NCBI RefSeq assembly: GCF_016458275.1
Contig: NZ_JAEMHM010000018.1
Span: forward strand, 1-64,000
Reading direction: 5' to 3'
From: Geomesophilobacter sediminis
Lineage (GTDB): Bacteria > Desulfobacterota > Desulfuromonadia > Geobacterales > Geobacteraceae
Length of the DNA stretch: 64,000 nt
In this document: in pieces, positions 7,129 to 16,687 of the stretch
How positions within the stretch are numbered: position 1 is the first letter of the stretch
Layout: each line of letters starts with the position of its first letter
Position numbers and translations under genes: made by a program
The notes under the pieces: model-generated
Told to the model about the DNA's origin: nothing
Databases searched by the model: none
The model's input: only the letters and a program-made list of their open reading frames with translations

Positions 7129-9275
7129 TGGTAGGAAATCCCATCTTCGGCCGGATGAGCAAGCACTGGGTTTTCCCGATCGCCAGCCGGATCAACAATC
7201 CCGACGGCTCTTTTGCCGGGGTCGTCTTCGGCGCCATCTCCGTCGATTACATCGCCCGCATCTTTTCCACCTTCGAGCTGGGGCAGCACGGGGTCATCAC
7301 CCTGCGCAACGAGGCGCTCCAGGTGCTCGTGCGCTACCCCACCGCCAACAGCACCGGCAGCATGACCGTTTCGTCCCAGCTCAAGGCGCTGCGCCAGGCC
7401 GGCGTCAACTCCGGAACCTACAAGACCCCCGGCAGCATCGATGCCGTGGAACGGACCTTCTCCTACAACAAGGTCTCCAGCTACCCGCTCTTCGTCAACG
7501 TCGGCCGCGCCTCGGGAGATTATTTCGCCGGGTGGCGCTCCGATGTGAAGATGCTCGCCATGCTGGTGACCCTTTTCTCGGCAGGATCGGCCCTTTCCGC
7601 CGGGCTCCTGTATCGAAACCGCAGGCAGCGTGAGGCGTCCGCGACCGAGCTGGTCCAGTACCGGGAGCACCTGGAAGAGACGGTCCGGCTCCGCACCTCG
7701 GAACTGGAGCGCAAGAACCTCCTGCTTGCCGAGGAGATCACCTACCGCCAGCAGGCCGAAGCCGACCTGGAAAAGGCGGCGATCATCATGGAGCGGATGT
7801 CCGACGCGGTGTACTGGATCGCCCGGGACGGCAGGATCGTCTACGTGAACGAGGCGGCGACCCGGATGCACCGTTTCCTCCGCGAAGAGCTGCTCCAGAA
7901 GGCGATCTGGGAGATCACCCCGCATTTCCCCAAAGAGATGTGGCCCAAGCACTGGGAGGAGCTCAAGCGCGACGGTTGCCTCCAGTTCGAAACGGAAAAT
8001 CTGCGCAACGACGGGAAAACCTTTCCGGTGGAGGTCGTCGCGACCTACCTCAACGTCGACGGTACCGAATACAACTGCGCCATCGTCCGCGACATCAGCG
8101 AACGGCGCGAGGCGGAAGCGGAAAAGCAGTCGCTCATGGTCCAGCTCGCCCAGTCCCAGAAGATGGAATCGGTCGGGCGGCTGGCCGGGGGGATCGCCCA
8201 CGACTTCAACAACCTTTTGACCCCGATCCTGGGCTACGCCGAGCTCCTCAGCATGAACCTCCCCCGGGAGAGCCGGGAGCACGACCGGATCACCATGATC
8301 CACCAGGCGGCGGACAAGGCAAAGGCCTTGACCCAGCAGCTTCTGAGCTTCAGCCGGAAGCAGATCCTGGAAATGAAGGTCATCGACCTCAACGAGGTGG
8401 TTACCTCCTTCTACAACATCCTGCGCCGGACCATCCGCGAGAACATCGCGATCCGGCTCCACCTCACCGGCGACGTCCTCGGCATCCGCGCCGATAAGAA
8501 TCAAATCGAGCAGATCATCATGAACCTCGCCATCAACGCACAGGACGCCGTCGCCGAAACCGGGGTGATCACCATCGAGACGGCGCCGGTGCAGTTGGAC
8601 GCCGAATACGTGCGCCAGCACGCCGGGGTGAAGGCGGGAGAGTACCTGATGCTCGCCGTCACCGATTCCGGCAGCGGGATGGACCAGGAAACCCTGGCCC
8701 ACATGTTCGAGCCTTTTTATACGACCAAGGAGGTGGGCCAGGGATCGGGGCTGGGGCTCGCGACCGTGTACGGCCTGGTAAACCAGCACGGCGGCTACGT
8801 GTACGTCTACAGCGAGGTGGGCAAGGGCACCGCATTCAAGATCTACTTCCCGGTGGTCCACGAAAAGCCGGTTGCCGAGCGGGAGCGGTCCCAAGCGGTC
8901 TCCTTCAACGGCTCGGGCCGGACCATCCTGCTGGTGGAGGACAACGACATGGTACGGGAGCTCACCTGCGATTTCCTGAAGAGCTTCGGTGCCGAGATCA
9001 TCGTGGCCACCAGCCCGAAACATGCGCTCGCGATCAGCGCCGGGCAGCAGATCGATCTGTTGGTGACCGACGTGATCATGCCGGAGATGAACGGGCCGCA
9101 GTTGCACCGGAAACTGCTCGAACTCCACCCGGGCCTGAAGGTCCTCTACATGTCCGGCTACACGAACAACGCCATCGTCCACCACGGCGTCCTGGACAGC
9201 GGCGTCAACTTCCTGCAGAAACCGTTCACGGTCCAGGACCTCGCCAGCAAGGTCAAGGCGGTGCTGGCTTCTTAG
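7128..9275 (+). CDS. Sensor hybrid histidine kinase, C-terminal part
   Basis: Read from the ATG at 7128, this 715-residue part starts in the second half of the dCache sensor. It continues with the second membrane helix (about 7552-7617), a coiled coil, a PAS domain (about 7770-8110), a histidine-kinase core with the phospho-acceptor His358 of this part (motif IAHDFNN), an ATPase domain ([12 protein letters not shown]) and a C-terminal receiver with Asp648 ([10 protein letters not shown]). It would autophosphorylate and pass phosphate to its own receiver; no DNA-binding output is attached. Whether it is functional depends on the frameshift near 7119. A strong terminator follows. Confidence 0.8.
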   Translation: MVGNPIFGRMSKHWVFPIASRINNPDGSFAGVVFGAISVDYIARIFSTFELGQHGVITLRNEALQVLVRYPTANSTGSMTVSSQLKALRQAGVNSGTYKTPGSIDAVERTFSYNKVSSYPLFVNVGRASGDYFAGWRSDVKMLAMLVTLFSAGSALSAGLLYRNRRQREASATELVQYREHLEETVRLRTSELERKNLLLAEEITYRQQAEADLEKAAIIMERMSDAVYWIARDGRIVYVNEAATRMHRFLREELLQKAIWEITPHFPKEMWPKHWEELKRDGCLQFETENLRNDGKTFPVEVVATYLNVDGTEYNCAIVRDISERREAEAEKQSLMVQLAQSQKMESVGRLAGGIAHDFNNLLTPILGYAELLSMNLPRESREHDRITMIHQAADKAKALTQQLLSFSRKQILEMKVIDLNEVVTSFYNILRRTIRENIAIRLHLTGDVLGIRADKNQIEQIIMNLAINAQDAVAETGVITIETAPVQLDAEYVRQHAGVKAGEYLMLAVTDSGSGMDQETLAHMFEPFYTTKEVGQGSGLGLATVYGLVNQHGGYVYVYSEVGKGTAFKIYFPVVHEKPVAERERSQAVSFNGSGRTILLVEDNDMVRELTCDFLKSFGAEIIVATSPKHALAISAGQQIDLLVTDVIMPEMNGPQLHRKLLELHPGLKVLYMSGYTNNAIVHHGVLDSGVNFLQKPFTVQDLASKVKAVLAS

Positions 9276-9302
9276 GGAACCGCTCGGATGCAGTTCCACA
9301 CA

Positions 9303-9343
9303 TACAAAAGGGCCCCGCCGGGAAAGGCGGGGCCCTTTTTGTA
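9303..9343. terminator. Intrinsic terminator
   Basis: AAAAGGGCCCCGCC and its complement form a long stem with flanking A and T runs, just after the hybrid kinase. Confidence 0.92.
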
Positions 9344-9379
9344 TCTGGTGCCGAATGCAGCGCTGCCGCGGGTGGAAGG

Positions 9380-9661
9380 CTAGTTCCGGCTGTCGGGAAT
9401 GTCCGCGGTCATCAGTCCGGCCTGATGCAGCACGGAGCGGGCGCTGTCGATGTCCGGCAGCACACTGAGGTATCCCTTGAGGTAGGCCTGTTCGTCGGCG
9501 CTCACGCCGTCACGGCAGGATTCCCGATGGGCCCGGTTTCTGAGCATGGCGGCAAGGTTGTCGCTGATGGGGTTGGTGGCGACCAGGTAGGCGCAAAGGT
9601 GCATCAGCGCATCCACCTTCCCTTCCAGGAACATCATCCGGTCCTTCTCTTCCTGGGTCAT
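9380..9661 (-). CDS. Hypothetical protein
   Basis: A 93-residue soluble, mostly helical protein without a signal peptide or recognisable domain. It lies 21 bases downstream of the exported protein gene at 9683 on the same strand, so the two are probably one transcript. Composition and codon use match neighbouring genes. No function is proposed. Confidence 0.6.
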   Translation of the reverse strand: MTQEEKDRMMFLEGKVDALMHLCAYLVATNPISDNLAAMLRNRAHRESCRDGVSADEQAYLKGYLSVLPDIDSARSVLHQAGLMTADIPDSRN

Positions 9662-9682
9662 AAGTCCTCTCGCGACCCGGAA

Positions 9683-10183
9683 TCAGGGAAACGTGGTCGT
9701 GTTGTTGACGAAGGCGTTGACGAGATCGGTCTGGCTGACCAGCACCGAGTTTGTCGGATCGGAGGTGGCAACCGCAGGATAGAGCTGGCACTTGTAATGC
9801 CAGGAGCCGTCCGGATCGGAAACCAGGTGCGATACATAGAGAAAACCGGTATCGGGGAAACCCGCCGCAACGGCATCGGGCCCTGGCGGAACGAAGTTGA
9901 TGACACCGTCGTTGTGGTAGACCGCGTTGCCGAGGGCGGTCAGGTCGCCGGAGGCTACCTGGTGGTAGGCGAACGGGTCGGCGATCGGGACATCCGGAGA
10001 GCCGGCAAAAGAGGTCGCGGCGCCGACGATCTTGACGTTGGGAGCGGCCGGGTCGAAGGCGGCGTAGGTGGTCGGAGTGACGACTTTCCCGACGCTCAGG
10101 TCCCACATGCCGAAGTCGGCGGCGAACGCCGGACCCGCCAGCAAACAGGCAAGTGACGCAATAACAAGAGACAACGATTTCAT
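9683..10183 (-). CDS. Exported protein of unknown function
   Basis: 166 residues with a clear signal peptide (about 1-20, cleavage after AFA) followed by a beta-rich, Asn/Thr/Val-rich mature part with a single Cys near residue 130. The ATG at 10183 is chosen because AGGAG precedes it and it opens the signal peptide. I do not recognise a family. It forms a likely two-gene unit with the hypothetical protein downstream. Confidence 0.65.
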   Translation of the reverse strand: MKSLSLVIASLACLLAGPAFAADFGMWDLSVGKVVTPTTYAAFDPAAPNVKIVGAATSFAGSPDVPIADPFAYHQVASGDLTALGNAVYHNDGVINFVPPGPDAVAAGFPDTGFLYVSHLVSDPDGSWHYKCQLYPAVATSDPTNSVLVSQTDLVNAFVNNTTTFP

Positions 10184-10365
10184 GGTGGGTTCTCCTCTGA
10201 CTAGGTGCCGAGGCACGGGGTCCCGGCCGGGTCTGACACTATGCTACGAATGGTAGCTTCAGGAGCCGGAGAGGAAATGGGAGAGCCGGCACCAGGATGA
10301 GCAAACTACAAGAAAAAGGCGATGGAGTCAATACTTAGTAGAAACCAGCCAGTTGGGCAGAAAGC

Positions 10366-10665
10366 TCAGCCGTAGATTCGTACCCCTACCCGTTCGATAT
10401 GCTCCAGCAGTGCCCGGTGACGGATGGCCGAAAGAGCCTTTACGTCAAAAAGATACGGGAGGGGGAGTTCATCCAGTTCGCTGGCAATCGCCTCCGCCGT
10501 AAGCTGATCGTCGATCCCCTCTAGAGCGAGGTCGACGTCCGAGGCGTCACGTGCCGTTCCCTTGGCCCTGGAGCCGAACACAATCGCTCCGGTCACTTCC
10601 GCATGCCGGGCGAGGACGCCACGCACCAGTTGCAAGGCGTGAGGATCAAGCGGTTCTACATTCAC
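10366..10665 (-). CDS. MNT-type nucleotidyltransferase (antitoxin)
   Basis: This 99-residue minimal nucleotidyltransferase has the signature Gly31-Ser32 followed by Asp43-x-Asp45 (GSRAKGTARDASDVDLAL), the metal-binding active site of the MNT family. In HEPN/MNT (type VII) toxin-antitoxin systems the MNT protein blocks its HEPN partner by adding AMP to a residue near the HEPN active site. It overlaps the HEPN gene by four bases, so the two are translationally coupled. Assignment is strong for the family; the antitoxin role is inferred from the pairing. Confidence 0.85.
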   Translation of the reverse strand: MNVEPLDPHALQLVRGVLARHAEVTGAIVFGSRAKGTARDASDVDLALEGIDDQLTAEAIASELDELPLPYLFDVKALSAIRHRALLEHIERVGVRIYG

Positions 10666-11078
10666 CCGGCCCTCCGTTCCATCAACCAGAGATGTAGTTC
10701 TTCAATCGCATTCAGGTAGCGATCGCGAATGGCAAAGACCGCCTTATCGAAGGTGGCCTCGTCATAGGTATGGGCCAGCAGGTTTCGGTGATCAAGCATG
10801 TCGATCCAAACCTGGCCGTCAGTAATGATACGTGCGGCGAAAGCCACTTTTACAACATTGCGGGGCGTAACCGGGGCAAAAACTTCCCCTTCGTGCTCCA
10901 GGTAATCTTTCAGAGTCTTCCAGGCTAGTTCGAGTGCAAACTCGAATCTCTGAATGGTCCCTTCTTTTTCGAGGTTAGATAGCGTGGTGACGTCACGCTC
11001 GATCGGTTCACGTAACAGAACCACTGCACGATCAAAATTTTGGAAGCGCTGTTTCCAGCGGACATCGTACTCGGACAT
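10662..11078 (-). CDS. HEPN domain protein (HI0074-like toxin)
   Basis: A 138-residue all-helical HEPN protein of the nucleotidyltransferase-substrate-binding (HI0074) type. The RNase-like motif is present as Arg98-x4-His103 (RNLLAH). The start at 11078 (MSEYDVRW) has GGGAG upstream and removes an unrelated-looking extension from an earlier in-frame ATG. Its gene comes first in the pair and overlaps the MNT gene, as is usual for type VII systems. GC content appears lower than in the housekeeping genes next door, consistent with acquisition by transfer. Confidence 0.85.
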   Translation of the reverse strand: MSEYDVRWKQRFQNFDRAVVLLREPIERDVTTLSNLEKEGTIQRFEFALELAWKTLKDYLEHEGEVFAPVTPRNVVKVAFAARIITDGQVWIDMLDHRNLLAHTYDEATFDKAVFAIRDRYLNAIEELHLWLMERRAG

Positions 11079-11408
11079 GACGAGACTCCCGGCATTTAGT
11101 GCGGTGAATGTACCATCAATTGAAAGTGATGGCATCTGTTTTCAGTAAGGACCTTGGGAAAGCAGTTCTTGGTGAAACCGAGTGATCGCGGCAGGAGTGC
11201 CGCTAAACATGGACAGAGTTGGAGGGTTGTAAGAGGGTGACCGGTTGGTCATTGCGCCCGGGCCGAAAGGCAGCGCTGCTTCAGCTTCTGACCGGCGGGG
11301 AGCCTTTTGACGAGGCTTTCCCCAATGAGGATGAGGGGCTGCCGCCGTTGAGGATGGGGAGGTAAGACTGGGCCCCAGCCCCTGCCGGTGCTGAATAGAC
11401 CAAAAGAA
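11079..11408. other. Intergenic region, nothing recognised
   Basis: No ORF, repeat family member or strong hairpin was recognised between the HEPN gene and the tRNA terminator. Short GC-rich inverted segments occur near 11250-11390 but without a T-run. Confidence 0.4.
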
Positions 11409-11434
11409 AGGGCCATGCTTTTTTGCATGGCCCT
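11409..11434 (-). terminator. Terminator of tRNA-Leu
   Basis: AGGGCCATGC and its perfect complement flank six T residues. It lies 34 bases beyond the 3' end of the minus-strand tRNA. Confidence 0.75.
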
Positions 11435-11467
11435 CTCTTCGTTCATCGCCGGTTCTTCGGTTTTGCG

Positions 11468-11554
11468 TGGTGCCCGGAGCCGGGGTCGAACCGGCACGCC
11501 CTTGCGAGCGAGGGATTTTAAGTCCCTTGCGTCTACCAATTCCGCCATCCGGGC
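11468..11554 (-). tRNA. tRNA-Leu (anticodon UAA)
   Basis: The minus strand gives an 87-base class II tRNA with encoded CCA. The 7-bp acceptor stem is GCCCGGA with TCCGGGC, the D-arm contains GGTAGACGC, the anticodon loop is CTTAAAA (anticodon TAA) and a long variable arm follows. The T-loop is GTTCGACCC. It reads UUA/UUG leucine codons. It sits just downstream of ihfB. Confidence 0.95.
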
Positions 11555-11575
11555 GTGTCCGGTCGCCCGGAGTTC

Positions 11576-11857
11576 CTACAGGTTGTTGACGCGCTCCCTC
11601 AGGTCCTTGCCGGTCTTGAAGAAGGGGGTCTTCTTGGACGGGATCTTCACGATCTCACCGCTCTTCGGATTCCTCGCCTCACGCGGCTCACGGTCACGGA
11701 TGGTGAAGCTCCCAAAGCCGCGGATCTCCACCTTGTCGCCGTTGGTGAGGGCCTCGCTCATCGAGTCGAACACCAGCGATACCACCGCCTCGGAATCCTT
11801 CCGGGTCAGCATGCCGCGCTTTTCCATCAGTTTGTCAATCAGTTCGCTCTTGGTCAT
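11576..11857 (-). CDS. ihfB: Integration host factor beta-type DNA-bending protein
   Basis: A 93-residue HU/IHF family protein with the start MTKSELI, the GFGSF and RNPKSGE motifs and the length of IHF-beta. The proline in RNPKSGE is the one that intercalates to kink DNA. IHF assists recombination, replication and activation of sigma-54 promoters, several of which are in this window. It follows rpsA by 55 bases, the usual arrangement in Geobacter and in enterobacteria. The exact subunit type (beta against HU) is by similarity and context. Confidence 0.9.
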   Translation of the reverse strand: MTKSELIDKLMEKRGMLTRKDSEAVVSLVFDSMSEALTNGDKVEIRGFGSFTIRDREPREARNPKSGEIVKIPSKKTPFFKTGKDLRERVNNL

Positions 11858-11912
11858 TTACACACCTCATTCCATTGGGAAACGTTGCATTGCTGCGACG
11901 GTTGCGTGGTGA

Positions 11913-13664
11913 CTAGTCGTCGTTTTTGTTCTTGAGCCTTTCCTTGAGCAGATCCCCGATGCTGGAGGTAGCCTCGCCGGTCGACCCCATGTAGGAGGCG
12001 TACTCGGACTTCTCGATGGCGGTCTGCAGTGCCTTGATGGACAGGCCGATTTTCTTCTCGATGGTATCCACGTTGAGGACGACCGCCTCGAGCTCGTCGC
12101 CCACGTTGGCGAAGTCCTTCGGGGAAGCGACCTTCTCCTGGGAGAGCTCGGAGACGTGGACCAAGCCTTCGATCCCCTCTTCGATCTCGAGGAAGACGCC
12201 GAAGTCGGTCACGGAGGTGACTTTGCCCTTCACGCGGGAGCCCGGCTTGTACTTGCGCGGGATCTCTTCCCACGGGTCCATGACCAGCTGCTTGATGCCG
12301 AGGGAAAGACGCTCGTTCTCGACGTCGATGTTCAGAACCACCGCCTGGACGGTCTGCCCTTTGGAGAAGAGCTCGCCCGGGTGCTTGACGCGGCGGGTCC
12401 AGGAGATGTCGGAGACGTGGACCAGGCCGTCGATGCCGTCCTCGATGCCGATGAAGACGCCGAAGTCGGTGATGTTCTTGATCTGCCCTTCGATCTTGGT
12501 CCCGACCGGGTAACGGTCGCCGATCACGGTCCAGGGGTTCACCTCGGTCTGCTTCAGGCCCAGGGAGATCCTGCGGTTGCCCGGATCGACCCCGAGGATG
12601 ACCGCCTGCACTTCCTCACCCACCTTGAGGATTTCGGAGGGGTGACGCACGCGGCGGGTCCAGGACATTTCGGAGACGTGGACGAGACCTTCGACGCCGT
12701 CTTCCAGCGAGATGAATGCACCGTAGTCGGTGAGGCTGACCACGCGGCCGGAGACGCGTGCGCCTTCGAGGTAGCGGTCGGTGACGTTGAGCCACGGATC
12801 GGGCACGGTCTGCTTGAGGCCCAGGGAGATCTTCCCTTTCTCGCGGTCGTACTTGAGGACCATCACCTTAAGGGTGTCGCCCACCTTGACCATTTCCGAG
12901 GGGTGGCCCAGCCGGCCCCAGGACATGTCGGTCACGTGCAGCAGGCCGTCCACGCCGCCCAGGTCGACGAACGCGCCGTACTCGGCGAGGTTTTTCACCA
13001 CGCCCTCGACGACATCGCCTTCCTTGAGGGTGGAAAGGGTGGCCGAACGGGCCTTCTCACGCTCTTCCTCGAGGAGGACACGGCGGGAGAGGACCAGGTT
13101 GCCCCGCTTGCGGTTGAGCTTGAGGATCTTGAACTGGTAGGTCTGGCCGAGGAAGCGGTCCATGTTGCCGCCGGGACGGAGGTCAACCTGGGAAGCCGGG
13201 AGGAACGCCTCGACCCCGACGTCGACGGTCATGCCGCCCTTGACCTTGCCCACGATCTTCCCTTCGATGATCCCGCCCTCGCCGGCAGCGGCGATGGATT
13301 CCCAGGCAACCTGGGAGTCGGCTTTCTTCTTGGAGAGGACCATGTGGCCGCGGATGTTCTCGCCGCGCTCGAAGTAGACGTTGACTTCGTCGCCGACCTT
13401 CACGGTCAGTTCGCCGGTCTCGTCGATGAACTCGTTGATGCGGATGCACCCTTCGGACTTGTAGCCCACATCGACCAGGACGATGTCCTGCTCGACCTGA
13501 ACGACTACCCCTTTGACCACCTCGCCATTTTGCGGCTGTCTCAGGCTGTCCTGGAAGAGATCAGCGAATTCACCGCTTTCGGTCTGATCCAGCTCCTCGT
13601 CATTATCGTAAAACCGCTTGATAGGCATGTCTTTCTTTTTGAATGTCTTTTTGTCGTCACCCAT
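11913..13664 (-). CDS. rpsA: 30S ribosomal protein S1
   Basis: 583 residues with six S1 (OB-fold) repeats beginning near residues 46, 127, 212, 297, 384 and 471. The last four are highly alike (GxFV or GVF, then GLVHVSE-type motifs). S1 binds mRNA leaders and helps translation start on weak ribosome-binding sites. The lysine-rich N-terminus (MGDDKKTFKKKD) is retained because AGGGGG precedes this ATG. The protein is slightly longer than the 557-residue E. coli form. It lies between ispH and ihfB in a conserved cluster. Confidence 0.97.
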   Translation of the reverse strand: MGDDKKTFKKKDMPIKRFYDNDEELDQTESGEFADLFQDSLRQPQNGEVVKGVVVQVEQDIVLVDVGYKSEGCIRINEFIDETGELTVKVGDEVNVYFERGENIRGHMVLSKKKADSQVAWESIAAAGEGGIIEGKIVGKVKGGMTVDVGVEAFLPASQVDLRPGGNMDRFLGQTYQFKILKLNRKRGNLVLSRRVLLEEEREKARSATLSTLKEGDVVEGVVKNLAEYGAFVDLGGVDGLLHVTDMSWGRLGHPSEMVKVGDTLKVMVLKYDREKGKISLGLKQTVPDPWLNVTDRYLEGARVSGRVVSLTDYGAFISLEDGVEGLVHVSEMSWTRRVRHPSEILKVGEEVQAVILGVDPGNRRISLGLKQTEVNPWTVIGDRYPVGTKIEGQIKNITDFGVFIGIEDGIDGLVHVSDISWTRRVKHPGELFSKGQTVQAVVLNIDVENERLSLGIKQLVMDPWEEIPRKYKPGSRVKGKVTSVTDFGVFLEIEEGIEGLVHVSELSQEKVASPKDFANVGDELEAVVLNVDTIEKKIGLSIKALQTAIEKSEYASYMGSTGEATSSIGDLLKERLKNKNDD

Positions 13665-13733
13665 CTAAACCCGTACCCCCTGAATTGATCTTCTCTATAA
13701 AATCGAGCTAATTTATCACATCTGTGAAAAATT

Positions 13734-14582
13734 TCAACGTTTTTTATCCCGCTCCACCTCGGTGATGCGTTCGAGCACCTCATCGATGAGCCACTTCGGC
13801 GTGGACGCCCCGGCAGTCACGCCGACCTTTTTGACCCCGTCAAACCATGCCGGATCGACCTGGCTGGCGGTCTCGATATGGTGGGTACGCGGCAGCAGTT
13901 CCGCACAGACCTCGGCGAGCCGCTTGGTGTTCGCCGAGTTGAAACCGCCGATCACCAGCATGCAGTCGACCTTGCCGGCCAGCGCCTTCGCTTCTTCCTG
14001 CCGCACCGCGGTCGCGTCGCAGATGGTGTTGTAGATCCGGATCTCGCTCCCTTTCTCCAGGCAGACGTCCACCACCTCCTTGAGGGTCTCGAAAGACTGC
14101 GTGGTCTGGGCGACAACGCCGATCTTGGACATCCTCGGGAGTTTCTGCGCCTCTTCCTCGCAGGAGACGACGAAAACCCGGCCGGTGGCATAGGAGACGA
14201 TCCCCTGCACCTCCGGGTGGTCCAGGTCGCCGACCACGACGACGTCGTATCCCGCCTTGGAAAGGCCGGCGACGTGGTCCTGCGCCTTTTTCACGAACGG
14301 ACAGGTCGCGTCGACGATCTCGAGGTTGCGGGTCATCGCGTCGTCGAGCTCGTGGGCCGCCACCCCGTGGGACCGGATGATGATGGTGCCGCTCTCGATG
14401 TCATCGACGTTGGGAAGCGCCTTGACCCCCATCTCCTCGAGACGCTGCACCACCTGCGGCGAGTGGATGATGGGGCCCAGGGTGTAGGTTTCCCCGCCCC
14501 GCTCCGCCGCCTCGAACGCCAGGTGGGTGGCCCGTTTCACGCCGAAGCAAAAACCAGCCTGCTTTGCCAGAATTATTTCCAT
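13734..14582 (-). CDS. ispH: 4-hydroxy-3-methylbut-2-enyl diphosphate reductase
   Basis: 282 residues of the IspH/LytB family. The three cysteines that hold the catalytic iron-sulfur cluster are Cys12, Cys94 and Cys188, and the substrate-binding histidines appear at His40, His72 and His122. It makes IPP and DMAPP in the last step of the MEP isoprenoid pathway. It lies 108 bases after cmk and 69 before rpsA, continuing the conserved cmk-ispH-rpsA order of Deltaproteobacteria and some Firmicutes. Confidence 0.97.
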   Translation of the reverse strand: MEIILAKQAGFCFGVKRATHLAFEAAERGGETYTLGPIIHSPQVVQRLEEMGVKALPNVDDIESGTIIIRSHGVAAHELDDAMTRNLEIVDATCPFVKKAQDHVAGLSKAGYDVVVVGDLDHPEVQGIVSYATGRVFVVSCEEEAQKLPRMSKIGVVAQTTQSFETLKEVVDVCLEKGSEIRIYNTICDATAVRQEEAKALAGKVDCMLVIGGFNSANTKRLAEVCAELLPRTHHIETASQVDPAWFDGVKKVGVTAGASTPKWLIDEVLERITEVERDKKR

Positions 14583-14690
14583 ATAACCTTGGAACCTCTT
14601 GATGTTAGATCTGCTGCGTTACGCAGGGACGTTCAGTGTCCCACATTGCCGGGGTCAAAAGCAAATCCCCCGGCGCGTCAAGTCGGGGCT

Positions 14691-15401
14691 TTAGTGACCG
14701 ACCACTTCCTGGCGGCTCACCCGCTCGCGGACCGTGGCCTCCATGATCTGCAGCACTTCCTCGATGGAGAGCGCGGTGGAGTCGATGCTGAGCGCGTCGT
14801 CGGCACAGCGCAGCGGCGCGTGCTCGCGCTCGGCATCCTGCTTGTCCCGACGCACCACCTTGGCGACGGTCTCCTCGAGGGTGACGTTCTCGCCGCGCGC
14901 CACCAGCTCCAGGTAGCGGCGCCGGCCGCGCTCCTCGGCGCTTGCCGAGAGGAAAAACTTCACCTCGGCGTCGGGAAAGACCACCGTGCCGATGTCGCGT
15001 CCTTCCAGGATCACCCCGCCCTGCGCCCCCATGCGGCGCTGCAGCTCCAAAAGGGCCGCCCGCACCGGCTTACGCGCCGAGATGCGCGAGGTAAGGAGAC
15101 TGATCTCCTCGGTCCGGATGGCGCGGGAGACATCCTCGCCGTCGACGATGACCCGGTACCCCTCCCCGTTGCGCAGAAAGGAGATATCCAGCGCGCGGCA
15201 AAGCTCCGCCAGCGAAACGTCGTCGTCGGGATCGATATGGCGCCTTTTGGCCATCAGGGCCACCGAACGGAACATCGCCCCGGTGTCGATATTGATGTAT
15301 CCCAGCCGTGCCGCCAGGAGTTTGGTGATGGTGCTTTTGCCCGCCCCCGACGGTCCGTCGATGGCAACGACGACTCCCTTTTCCCTGACCTGCGCGCTCA
15401 A
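14691..15401 (-). CDS. cmk: Cytidylate kinase
   Basis: 236 residues with a P-loop at 16-24 (GPSGAGKST) and the typical CMP-binding insertion. It phosphorylates CMP and dCMP for nucleotide salvage and lipid synthesis. The start codon is TTG at 15401: it has AGGGGGTGA seven bases upstream and overlaps the aroA stop as TTGA, so translation is coupled to aroA. Confidence 0.95.
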   Translation of the reverse strand: MSAQVREKGVVVAIDGPSGAGKSTITKLLAARLGYINIDTGAMFRSVALMAKRRHIDPDDDVSLAELCRALDISFLRNGEGYRVIVDGEDVSRAIRTEEISLLTSRISARKPVRAALLELQRRMGAQGGVILEGRDIGTVVFPDAEVKFFLSASAEERGRRRYLELVARGENVTLEETVAKVVRRDKQDAEREHAPLRCADDALSIDSTALSIEEVLQIMEATVRERVSRQEVVGH

Positions 15402-16687
15402 CGGGAGATCACCCCCTGCAGCAGGTCGAAGAAGCCCGGGAACGAGGTCGCGATACAGTCGACGTCGTTGACGGTGGTCTCGCCCGAGGCGACCAGCCCG
15501 GCGATGAGCATGGACATGGCGATGCGGTGGTCGCCGAAACTGTCGACGGTGCAGCCGGAAAGGGCCCCCCTGCCGACGATCTCCATCCCGTCGGGATGCT
15601 CGATCACCTCGACCCCGGCCTGGCGCAGGTTGGTCGCCATGGCCGCGATGCGGTCGGTCTCTTTCACCCGAAGCTCCTCGGCACCGCGCACCACCGTCTT
15701 TCCTTCGGCCATGGCGGCCGCGACACAGATGACCGGGAACTCGTCGATCGCCCGGGGCACCAGCTCGCCGGAGATCTCGACCCCCTTCATGCAGGAACCG
15801 AGGACGTGGAGGTCGGCGACCGGCTCGCCCGACTCCTCGCGCAGGTTCTCCAGGGTCACCCTACCCCCCATCGCCTGCAGGATGTCGATGATGCCGGTAC
15901 GGGTCGGGTTGACCCCGACGCCGCGGATCAAAAGATCGGCGTGCGGCACGATCAGGGCCGCGACCAGGAAAAAGGCCGCCGACGAGATGTCGCCGGGAAC
16001 CGCGATGTCGCGGGCGGAAAGCTCGGTCCCGCCGCAAACCTTGACCCCGCCGTCGAATGTCTCGACGGTGGCGCCGAAGTGGCGCAGCATCCGCTCGGAG
16101 TGGTCGCGGGAAAGATGCGGCTCGCGCACCACGGTCTCGCCGTCGGCATAAAGGCCGGCAAGCATGATCGCCGATTTCACCTGGGCGCTGGAGACCGGAG
16201 AGTCGTAGTGGATGCCGGTGAGCCGGGAACCGACGATGGCGAGCGGTGCCTTTTCGCCACCGGCGCGGCCGAGGATCCGCCCCCCCATCTTGGTCAAGGG
16301 CGCCACGACCCGCTTCATCGGGCGGTTGCGCAGGTACTGGTCCCCGGTAAGCACCGAGAAGAAGTTCTGCCCGGCCAGCAGGCCGGAGAGAAGCCGCATC
16401 GAAGTCCCGGAATTGCCGCAGTCCAGCACGTCGGTCGGCTCGACCAACCCGCGCAGCCCCTTGCCGTGAATGGTGACGTTGGAGCCGTCGTCGTCGATCT
16501 GGACCCCCATGGCGCGGAAGGCGCCCAGGGTGGCCAGGGCGTCCTCGCCGCGGAGGAACCCGGTGACCCGGGTGACGCCGTTGGCGATGGAGCCGAGCAT
16601 GATGGAGCGGTGCGAAATCGACTTGTCGCCCGGTACGGAAATTTCTCCGCGCAGCGATCTAACCTTTTGCATTGAATAGCTTTTCAT
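15398..16687 (-). CDS. aroA: 3-phosphoshikimate 1-carboxyvinyltransferase (EPSP synthase)
   Basis: 429 residues with the EPSP synthase hallmarks: a PGDKSISHR motif near the N-terminus, an LDCGNSGTS-type loop, and RVKETDR near the C-terminus. It condenses shikimate-3-phosphate with PEP in the sixth step of the chorismate pathway. The ATG at 16687 is preferred to a GTG two codons earlier because GGGAG stands five bases before it. The 146 bases back to tyrA contain a CCTCTCCC/GGGAGGGG palindrome. It overlaps cmk by four bases. Confidence 0.96.
   Translation of the reverse strand: MKSYSMQKVRSLRGEISVPGDKSISHRSIMLGSIANGVTRVTGFLRGEDALATLGAFRAMGVQIDDDGSNVTIHGKGLRGLVEPTDVLDCGNSGTSMRLLSGLLAGQNFFSVLTGDQYLRNRPMKRVVAPLTKMGGRILGRAGGEKAPLAIVGSRLTGIHYDSPVSSAQVKSAIMLAGLYADGETVVREPHLSRDHSERMLRHFGATVETFDGGVKVCGGTELSARDIAVPGDISSAAFFLVAALIVPHADLLIRGVGVNPTRTGIIDILQAMGGRVTLENLREESGEPVADLHVLGSCMKGVEISGELVPRAIDEFPVICVAAAMAEGKTVVRGAEELRVKETDRIAAMATNLRQAGVEVIEHPDGMEIVGRGALSGCTVDSFGDHRIAMSMLIAGLVASGETTVNDVDCIATSFPGFFDLLQGVISR

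Noticed and set aside
12156-13688. Plus-strand ORF of 510 codons opposite rpsA
   Set aside because: Asp/Val/Leu-rich shadow of the S1 gene on the other strand.
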